Shown here one piece after another: positions 1 through 7,413 of a DNA stretch of 13,412 nucleotides. Origin of the DNA: Jimgerdemannia flammicorona (Eukaryota; Mucoromycota; Endogonomycetes; Endogonales; Endogonaceae); NCBI GenBank assembly GCA_003990745.1, contig RBNI01004820.1:1-13412 (forward strand), written 5' to 3'. The notes under the pieces were generated by a model, which saw only the letters and a program-made list of their open reading frames with translations, searched no databases and was not told the DNA's origin. The position numbers and the translations under genes were made by a program. The stretch's first letter is position 1. Each line of letters opens with the position of its first letter.

Positions 1-12
1 AAAAAAAAAAAA
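1..12 (+). repeat. Poly(A) run at left edge, probable LINE tail
   Basis: Twelve A residues open the window and abut, with no linker, codons from the middle of an RT domain (copy A). The other poly(A) run in the window (11148-11166) is clearly a LINE tail ending at a target-site duplication. By analogy this run is probably the 3' tail of another copy inserted into copy A, with its body off the left edge. Because the window begins inside the run, its true length is unknown. A simple A-rich repeat cannot be excluded. Confidence 0.6.
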
Positions 13-1850
13 GAGACTACAGAAGATGGCCCAGCAAGTCTTGGGGGAGAAACAGTAAGGTTTTGTAGTGGGCTGGCTAATTAGAGATAGTATAGTATAG
101 ATGTATGGTATTATTGAAGGGGCTTGAGCTTGTGGATTGGATGGGAGATTGGTCTTCTTGGATCAGGAGAAGGCTTATAACTGTGTTCAGTAGGTCTGGC
201 TGGTGAAGATACTGGACAGGATTGGTATTCCTTGGTAGTTCTAGGAGATGATAGTCAGCCTGTTGGAAGGGAGTAGAGTGGTACTCATGTGTAATGAGTA
301 TAGAGGGATAGTGTTCCCTCTGGATAGGGGTATTCCTCAGAGGGACCCACTGTTATCTATTTTGTATACTCTGTCCTTGGAGCTATTGATGAATAGGATC
401 CAGCAGAAGATAGTGGGGCTCTCGGTATTTAGTGTAGTATAGAAAGTTGGGGCCTTTGCAGATGATATGGTGATTGGTCTGGGATCAATTGCAGATATCG
501 AGGAGCTCCAAGAAATGGTGGAGTGGTACAAGGCATATTCTGGGGCAAAGCTCAACTGGTATAAGTGTAAAATAATAGTATTAGGCAATAGCTTGGTGGG
601 GGGGGATGTCATTGGAACAACTATCCCTGCTGGAGAGGCTGTTAGGTACTTAGGTGTCTATCTTTTAGTATATGAGTCCATTCTACCAAGACTTTGGTGA
701 AAACAGAGGGTGGCTATCTGGGGAGAGGCCCTGTAGAGTTGGAGAGGCTGCTGTATTTCTTTGGTGAGGTATATCACAATTTTGAATGTCTACTGACTGC
801 TGAAGCTATGGTATCTGGCATATTATCTGGACATTCCAGCCTAAGTGATGAAGAGGCTTTTGAAGTTGGCTAGAAATTGGATCTGGACTGGGAGGTGGAG
901 TCAGATTAGCTGGGAAATCTTGGCATTGCCAGTGGCTAGAGAAGGACTTGGGCTGGTTGACTTCCTGAAGAGGCTGCATTGTTTGAGAGTATGGTGGCTA
1001 AAGAGAGCAGTGGAACTGAGTAGTGGTAGCTAGGTTCTACTGATGAAGAAGATCTGAGAGATGAGGTGCTTGCTGAGAGACTCTATCAGAGATCTTCTGT
1101 CCTTGGTTGGGCTTCAAAATAGTGAACACATGCAGTATAAGAGCTTTTAGTGGGGAGTAGTAGATGGGGCTCACTGTATTGAAATCCACCAGTAGGGAGA
1201 TAAAGGGGAGGTATCTTGGGGCCTGGCAATGTGGAGATAGGATAGAGTATTATTGGGGGATACCCTCCTTCTGGAATTTGATATTGGAGATAGAGTTGAA
1301 TGCCAGAGGGAGTTGGGCCAGGATGCTTGGCCTGGCAGCTGGCAGATGGCAGGTATTGGAGAGAAGTGGGACTGAAATAGAGTCTGGGCTTGGAGTGTAG
1401 AGATGAGGAGATAGTTATTATCTAAGTACTGAGTGGTCTAGTAGTATATGCTGCAAAAGAATATCATGTTCAACTTTTGCTCAGGTCATCTTATAGAGGG
1501 GGGAATTTTTAACTGTGAGGAGTATTATAATGTAGGACAGGAAGGGGGGTTTGTACAGATACCAGAACATTGACTGGGAGAGTGTAAGGTACTTGGTAAT
1601 TTTTGGTTAGCAGTTAGGTTTCACTTAGGTATTATATATAGGGGGGATGCAGAGAGGGGTTGATGGGAGAATCTTAAGAATAGATTAGTAGGGGGGGGTT
1701 GGAAAGGAGTGGCTCACTTTGGGTTGGGTATTGGCTATATAGATGGGGCTAGCAGGTCACTGGTTATTTGTTTTTGAGAAAGGGAAATATTTGGGTTTGG
1801 GGGAGTAGCTGTCAAGGTGGGAAGAGTTGATAGAGGATGTTATGATAGGC
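13..1850 (+). mobile_element. LINE copy A, L1/Tx1-like, 3' part only
   Basis: This is the RT-to-C-terminal portion of a non-LTR retrotransposon in the same family as copies B and C. It begins in the RT finger region, aligning by eye with copy B from about 11507 and copy C from about 9080. It ends near 1850, where similarity to copy B (around 13281) stops and a 5' UTR-like sequence shared with copy C begins. Both ends therefore look like insertion boundaries rather than natural element ends: a poly(A) run on the left and the 5' end of copy B on the right. The element was probably longer in both directions before it was interrupted. Confidence 0.85.
13..1850 (+). pseudogene. ORF2 fragment of copy A (RT and C-terminal region), broken
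   Basis: This remnant encodes the polymerase half of the LINE ORF2 protein, which copies element RNA into DNA at a nicked target. Read in one phase from the left edge, it shows RT motif A as LDQEKAY with the catalytic Asp at 161-163. Motif B is PQRDPL, where the usual Gly is Arg at 341-343. Motif C is FADD at 455-466 and is intact. Then come SGAKLNWYKC and VRYLG, the thumb and linker, and a C-terminal Cys/His motif with Cys at 1514, His at 1568 and Cys at 1583; the second Cys has become Tyr at 1523-1525. The phase holds for about 1.65 kb and then slips once in the eight-G run at 1691-1698. Many in-frame stops, mostly at Trp and Gln positions (for example 701, 1034, 1148 and 1571), make it a pseudogene. 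Confidence 0.88.
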
Positions 1851-2034
1851 ATCAAACAGCATCTTTCTCAGTTATCACTCACATTATACATATTTTTGCA
1901 ACTTACTTTCAAGTCATTTATTGGAGAAAGGTACTAAGATTATAGCAAACAATATGCAAGCTGATATGTGTACTAGGTCAGGTGAACCTAGAGCCTTTAA
2001 CTAGCAACATATCAGACAAGAGTATGGATTAGAG
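1851..2034 (+). other. 5' UTR of copy B (left limit uncertain)
   Basis: This stretch differs from the purine-rich coding parts: it is AT-rich and carries more C. From about 1879 it aligns with 5354-5476 of copy C, both beginning around an attNatacatat-like string and later sharing a gaaagg ... actag/ctaag ... caatatg region. That shared placement ahead of ORF1 in two copies supports a 5' untranslated leader. LINE leaders often carry an internal promoter, but I see no recognisable promoter element. 1851-1878 is unassigned. Confidence 0.6.
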
Positions 2035-3979
2035 ATGGGGTTGTTTGGAGGTCCAAGTGGGCAGGGTGGTTCAGAAAGTAGCAGTAGTACTGGAGGAGAA
2101 ACAGGAGGGCAGCAGAGAAGGAGCTTTGCTGAGATGCTGAAGAGTGGAGGATGACCTGTGGGATCTCATGGCAGTCTGGTAGGGGGAAAGAGAAAGCAGA
2201 GAGAAGAGGATGTAGGAAGTACAGCATCTCAGCCAGTGGGTGGAAGGGATGGAGGAGCAGTAGCTAGGAGTAGAGGGGGAACTGCTGATGATGGCATGAC
2301 TGAGAATCTGGAAAAAAATCCAGATGTAATGGCTGATGGAGAGGTGAGACTAGGGGGTCCAAAGAGGAAGGGGGACCTGACTGATAGTGTGACAGGGCTG
2401 GCAGTGGCACTGTTACTTAAGAAGTCAATCTTGAAGTTTGTAGTGACCCTATATTTCCAGAGCTTGGTGGTGATGATAAGGATGGTTCTGGGGCTTATCT
2501 CTAAGCAGGTGGCTGAAGCTGCCTCAGTGAGGTTCCTGAAGGGACTGGAGGGGGTTGAGGTAGGATTTGAGAAGGCAGGCCCATTGGAGGAAGTGTTGAA
2601 GATAGGGGGTGGCTGTTGGAGAGGTGGTGGTCCCTATGGTGTGCTGCTTGCAGTGGGACCCCAGAGTGGTTCAGCTTCTAGTGAAAGGAGTGCCAACAGT
2701 GATGACAGCTGAGACCAGAAAGTGGATTGAGGAGGTGATGGCAGAATATGGTGATATAGTTGATATTGGATTTCAGGTATGGGAGGGGACAACTCTCAGG
2801 ATAAGAGATATTGATATCAGGATCTGGCTGGCTAGAAGAGAGGCCACTGGAAAGATGAGTGACTGGCCTTCAGTAATGACATGGAGAGCCTTCACCTATA
2901 AGGTATCAAGGGTGAAGGAGAGAGAGGAGGAGGAGGAGGAGGATCTACTGGAGGCTTTGGAAGAGCAGAGTGGTGCAGTGAAGAGGAGGGCTAAGGCTTG
3001 GAAAGCTTACATAGAGGCAACACATTTGGAGATTGTTGATGGAAAGCAGATTTGAGTTGACAAGAAGATGTGAGAGAGATCCCAGGGGCACAAGCAGCAG
3101 AGGGAGTCACTGGCGAAGCTAGGGGGCAAGGTGAAGAAGTCTACTGATGATAGTGAGGAGAGTGAGGGTGCCAAGGCAAGTGTTTGGACTGGCAGAAGTG
3201 GTGAGGGAGGGGAGGTGGGTCCTGAGGAGACTGAGAAGGCACCAAGCACAGACCCATACAAGGATGATATATTTGAGGTCTGGGAAGAGACATGGGAGGA
3301 TTCCCCGACCCCATTTATCAGAAGAGACCCTGCAGTGAGAGGACAGGAGGCAGTAGATGTTCCAATACATGAGGCACAGCAAGTGAGATTTAGAGTTCCT
3401 GAGGTAGAGAAGGGGGGACAGGTGGTGGCTATAGGTGAGGAGGAACTGGTGGATGTCTTAGAGGAAGGGTGGGATGAGACCACAAGTGTAGGAGCTGATA
3501 TGACAATACTTGATGGGGGCTAGCCTGTGGCACCAGGGATGAAGGAGGTGGGGAATCTACTTTGAATGTGCTAGATGATGAATAACTTAGCTGCTGAGGA
3601 ATTGGGGGAAGTGGATCTAAGGGTTATGAGTGAGGAGTATTGGACAAGAGTTCTGCATAGTGATGGGGTGATGGAGGTACTGAAGGAAGAGGTACTCACA
3701 ATTTTATTGGAGGAGGAAGGGTATGAGATTGATGAGGAGAGGAGTGCTGAGCTGGCAGTGGTGGCTGGTGAGTGAGCAGCCTACTGTTGGGCAGAGTGAT
3801 ATGGACTGCAGCTCTGGCAGAATATATGCCAGGAGTATTATAAGGATTTTGAGGAAAAGGAGGAGGGGGAACTGAATGAACTTCTGGAGATAATAGAGGT
3901 GAGAAGAGTCAAGGAGGAGGAGCAGGCTGTAGAACATAACTTGGATCTAGCACAGGAAAGGATGGAGGTAGAGCAGTAA
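2035..3979 (+). pseudogene. ORF1 of copy B, broken (RNA-binding particle protein)
   Basis: ORF1 of L1-superfamily elements encodes the RNA-binding protein of the retrotransposition particle. A plausible start is the ATG at 2035 (MGLFGG), followed by a Ser/Gly-rich N-terminus and RRSFAEMLKSGG. A basic segment and LEKNPDV at 2308-2327 come next. The conserved core follows, from KFVVTLYFQ through VEVGFEKAGPLEE, QWDPRVVQLL, EYGDIVDIGF and RDIDIRIWLARRE, similar in layout to Tx1-type ORF1 proteins. A Glu-rich stretch (EEEEEEDLLEALEE), an acidic region with LVDVLEEGWDE, and a charged C-terminus ending in TAA at 3977-3979 complete it. One frameshift near 2601-2610 moves the phase, and stops at about 3053, 3521, 3560, 3773 and elsewhere interrupt it. 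No CCHC zinc knuckle is visible. The matching ORF in copy C confirms the identity. Confidence 0.75.
2308..2327 (+). repeat. 20-nt block identical in ORF1 of copies B and C, with a short hairpin
   Basis: The string ctggaaaaaaatccagatgt is identical at 2308-2327 and 5818-5837, although the surrounding ORF1 N-terminal sequence is poorly conserved. It encodes LEKNPDV in both copies. The first 16 nt form an inverted repeat, CTGGA and TCCAG around six A. The peptide resembles, but does not satisfy, the 2A consensus D(V/I)ExNPGP. The function is unknown. Confidence 0.5.
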
Positions 3980-4018
3980 GGGGAGTGTAGAGAATTGTCT
4001 TCAAAAACATTATTCTCA

Positions 4019-5353
4019 ATAAACAGTACAACCAATATTTTCTGTCTCAATGTAAATGGGCTACAGGGCTCTGGGCAGTATAAGAACATTTTCTCTTGGC
4101 TTAAGGGATTGGAGGCTGATATCTTTTTGCTACAGGATGTATGATGTGAGGATGATTTAGATCAAGTTAAGTGGACTAGAGAATAGGGTGATACTGTAGC
4201 TTGGATCAGCAAGGTGGCAATCCTGGTGAGGAGAGGTAAAGGGGAGCTAGATATAATCAGGAGCTAGGGAGACTGGCTGATATGGGGGAAATGGAATAGA
4301 CCTGGGTGGGAATCAGTGAGGGTTGGCTCTTGCTATTGTCCTGCTGAGCAGGGTGAGTAGATTGCATGGATCAGGAATCTTTTAGAGGAGGGTGCTCTCT
4401 TAGAAGGTGGTGTAGATATTCTGAGTGGAGACTTCAATATGGTGCGAAATTCTCAGGTAGATAGAACAGATAGAGGGAGGGGTGCTGGTGGGAGGAGTGG
4501 TGGATTGGATGCATGGGAGGAGGTAGAGAATCTTTGCTCCTTAGGAGATAGGGGCAGAATGCTGTGGGGAGATTGGAGGGTCTATGTACATTGAATGAAT
4601 GAGCTAGATACAAGGATTGATTGAATCCTGACTGCTGATTGCTGGGGAGTGGATATTTGGAGGACTTTGAAGGTGAAGTAGTGCTCATAGTCAGATTACT
4701 GGAGATTGTTAGGGCAGGGGCAGTTTGGGGGGAGTGGAGATGGACCTAGACATTAGTACCTTAACTCTTCCCTACTGGATGAGAAGGAACTATGGGACCC
4801 ATGGGAGGTAGATGTATGGAAAATGATTTCTAGTTAGATACATGAGGGTATACAAGTGGATATCTGGTGGGTGCAATTGAAAGAAGCAGTAAGAGTTTAC
4901 TGGGGGAGAGCTGGTAAGGAGACTGGGAGAAAAAGGAGGAGAAGGGTGAGGTGGGCTTCTAATAGATTGGTTAGACTGCTGTTGGAATGGGCAGAATTAC
5001 TTAACTCTGGAGAAATGGATGATTGGCAGTTAACACATGCTAGATTGGAGGTGGTGGAGTTGCAATAGATGCTAAGAGAGGAGGAAGAGTTGTGTGTGAA
5101 AGGTATGACAGCTAGGCTGCAGTGGCAGGTGCTTGAGAAGGGTGAGAGGCCTACAAGGTTCTTATCAAGGCTCCTCCAGGCAAGAAGGGTGCAGCATTGT
5201 TGGGATGGAGTTCTGGATACAGAAGGGGAATTGGTACATAGAACACAATAGATTTTGGAGGAGTTGAAGGAGCAGTGGAGAGGTCTATAGAGTGAGGAAG
5301 AAGGAGGTACTGATGCTGCAACAATTGGGGATACTTTGGAGGATTGAGAGCCA
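4019..5353 (+). pseudogene. ORF2 of copy B, 5' part: APE-type endonuclease and linker, broken
   Basis: This encodes the apurinic-endonuclease-like domain that nicks target DNA, then the linker before the RT. By comparison with copy C the start codon lies at 4019-4021, where ATG has become ATA. Motifs in order are FCLNVNGLQG (catalytic Asn at 4049-4051), FLLQD (the usual QE is QD), SGDFN at 4427-4438 followed by DRTDRG, TRID near 4613-4621, and SDYW at 4691-4702, where the catalytic His is Tyr. The linker has a basic RKRRRR stretch and EKGERPTRFLSRLLQARR. About 14 in-frame stops occur in about 445 codons, with no frameshift seen. The reading phase ends at the 5353 junction and resumes at 11167. 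ORF1 and ORF2 share a phase here and are separated by 39 nt. Confidence 0.85.
5339..5353 (+). repeat. Target-site duplication of copy C, left copy
   Basis: gaggattgagagcca lies directly before copy C. It matches gaggattgggagcca at 11167-11181, directly after copy C's poly(A), in 14 of 15 positions. Both sit in the same ORF2 codons (E-D-W-E-P). The mismatch at 5347 turns the Trp codon TGG into TGA. This is what target-primed insertion leaves behind. Confidence 0.88.
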
Positions 5354-5476
5354 CAATATTCATACATATCTTTCACTGGTAACATTCAGATGATACAAAA
5401 CTTGGACAACACTTTCTGCAATATTTTTGATGAAAGGAGACTAGCAATATGAACAACAATGACTATATTGGTGAGT
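5354..5476 (+). other. 5' UTR of copy C
   Basis: AT-rich leader from the insertion junction to the first ATG-led ORF1 candidate. It aligns with about 1879-2000 of copy B and is less purine-skewed than the ORFs. No promoter motif was recognised. Confidence 0.6.
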
Positions 5477-7382
5477 ATGTCAGCCAGGGGGGCAGCAGTG
5501 CCTTTGACTGACAGTATGTTGGGAGGAGACAGAGTGATGGTTTGGAGATACCAGAGCCTTCTATAGTTGGTTGTGATGTTAGTGATAGAGGAAGGGGTGG
5601 ATTGAGGAACCAAAGAGAGGAGAGGATGACCTTTGCTGACAAGGTCAAGATGAAGAGAATGGCATCAGGTCTGGATAGTTGGTTGGAGCTGGAGAAGGTG
5701 TTGAAGGCTGCAGTTGGGGGACAGAGAGGGGCCCCCATGGGAGGGTCAGGCAGTAGAGGGGGGGAGGGAGTAGTAGGGACTGGAGATGTGACTGTTAATG
5801 GAGCTGTGACTAGAGATCTGGAAAAAAATCCAGATGTGACAGTTGTTGGCAGATCAGGACAGAGGGAGGGCACAAGGCCCAGGGACCTGGTGGATGGCAT
5901 GATGGGTATGGTATTGGTACTATTACTCAAAAAGTCAAGGTCAGAGTTCACTATCACATTGTGCTTCTGAGGCTTAGTAGTGACTACAAGGATGATTTTG
6001 GGGTTAGTGGCACAGGAGGTGAAGGGGGTGGCTTCATTGAAGTTCTTAAAGGGGAAAGAAGGGATAGAGGTTAGATTTGAGAAAGATGTGTCATTGTTGG
6101 AGACTATAAAGAAGGATGTAGTGGTGGGTGGAGTGATGGTTCCTATGGCTAGGTATATATGCTGGGACCCCCAAGTAGTGCAGCTGATAGTACTGGATCT
6201 TCCTATAGTGTTAAGAGAGAGGGCCAGAGAGCTGATTGTAGAGGTGGTCAAGGAGTATGGAGAGATCATAGACATCAGATTCAGGGTCTGGGAGAGTACT
6301 GAACTCTGGACAAGAGATGTCAATGTCAGAGTGAGGCTGGCTAGAAGAGAGAATATAGAGAAGACAAGAGACTGGCCTGTGACTCTTAAGTGGGGTCAAG
6401 TTGAGTGTAAGGTCTCATGGGTGAAAGGGATGCTGGAGGAAGAGGAGGACTTGCTGGAGGCTCTTGAGGATCTGGCAGGAGCAGTTGAGAGGAGGAGACT
6501 GGCTTAGAAGAAGTATGAAGCCAAGACAGTGGTGGAGATTGTGGATGGAAAGAGGATCAGGATGGACAAGGTGGCCTAGGAGAAGGCACAGGGGAGGTGA
6601 ATCTAGAAGGAGTTGTTGGAGAATCTGGGAGGGAGTGCAGCAGATAGGGGAGTGGGAGAAGGGGGTGCTGGACTGAGTGAGAATACCTGGGCTGGGGAGA
6701 ACTGGGTGGCTCAGGAAGCAGTCCAGAGTGGATCAAGCAAGGAGGGATGGGGTGGTGTAGTGGAGGATGCAGAAATGGGAGAGGAAGTATACCCTCAGTA
6801 TGGTGTCCCAAGTGGGGCAGGGGGGGAGGAGAAACTACTGGATGTACTGGAGGAGGGGTGGGATGAGTTGGGGAGGAGGAGCACTCTTGTGGACCCTGTG
6901 GTGGGGGTTGAAGGAGTCGCTCAGGGTGTTGCCAAGGCAGTGGATGAAGAGAAGTGGCTGTGGAAGACTCTGGAGGGGGTGGCAGCTGAGGAGCTGGGGG
7001 GAGAGGACTTCTAGGTTCTAAGTGATAGGCATTGAGAGGAGATCCTTCATAGAGAGAAGGTGCTGAGGAGGTGCTGAGGAAGATTAGAAATGAGATCCTG
7101 GTAGTGCTCTTGGAGTCTGAGGAATATCAAGTTGATGATCAGAGAGAGGAGGCCCTTAGAGGAATTGTAAATGACTGGGTGGCATACTTGTGGGACTCAA
7201 GGAAGGGGTTGGAGAAGTGGAGAGTAGTATGTATGGATTATCAGATAGAAATGGAAGTTGTGGACAGAGTGGAGTATCAGGAAATCTTGGAAGCACTGGA
7301 TGCTCAGGCTGTAGCAGAGGATGAGTTGGAGGTAGAGTGATATATAGATCTGGCTAGTGATGAGATGAGCATGGAATTCTAG
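5477..7382 (+). pseudogene. ORF1 of copy C, broken (RNA-binding particle protein)
   Basis: This is the counterpart of copy B's ORF1. The start is uncertain. An ATG at 5477 opens in one phase, but the sequence homologous to copy B is read in the next phase from about 5542 with no ATG. Order: RMTFADKVK (like SFAEMLK in B), a Gly-rich region, LEKNPDV at 5818-5837, and the core from EFTITLCF through VRFEKD, CWDPQVVQL, EYGEIIDIRF and RDVNVRVRLARRE. A Glu-rich segment (LEEEEDLLEALED), LLDVLEEGWDEL, and a charged C-terminus follow. Stops occur at 5968, 6505, 6577 and 7012. A frameshift near 7050-7070 moves the phase for the last 300 nt, and the natural end is probably TAG at 7380-7382. No Cys-rich knuckle is seen. 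The roughly 630-codon span is long for an ORF1. Confidence 0.72.
5818..5837 (+). repeat. Second copy of the identical 20-nt ORF1 block
   Basis: Same sequence, encoded LEKNPDV and hairpin potential as 2308-2327. In copy C the preceding residue is Asp, giving DLEKNPDV, which is closer to the 2A pattern. Confidence 0.5.
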
Positions 7383-7413
7383 ACTGGGCTCTCAATATCA
7401 AACATTTTTCATT

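Larger units (their letters stand above)
1851..5353 (+). mobile_element. LINE copy B, 5' half (interrupted by copy C)
   Basis: This is the first part of copy B, holding the 5' UTR, ORF1 and the endonuclease half of ORF2. It stops at 5353, where copy C begins, and resumes after copy C at 11182. The two halves are joined by a 15-bp duplication and by an unchanged ORF2 codon phase. The left end is approximate. Similarity to the 5' UTR of copy C starts near 1879, while 1851-1878 could belong to copy A, to a longer 5' end of B, or to its target site. Its presence at the 3' end of copy A's ORF2 suggests that B inserted into A. Confidence 0.85.

Noticed and set aside
1851..2010. Unique host DNA between copies A and B
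   Set aside because: From about 1879 it aligns with the leader of copy C, so it is mostly 5' UTR. Only about 28 nt (1851-1878) remain unassigned.
5477..5540. A short upstream ORF ahead of copy C's ORF1, with ATG at 5477
   Set aside because: It is too short and has no match in copy B. It may simply be the ORF1 start before a frameshift, so I used it only as an uncertain left limit.
5463..6323. Long minus-strand open frame (286 codons), with others at 3007-3483 and 4897-5385
   Set aside because: These are rich in Ser, Pro, Thr and Leu because they are the complement of a purine-rich LINE sense strand. They overlap ORF1 or ORF2 domains whose motifs are clear on the + strand, and they show no recognisable domain.
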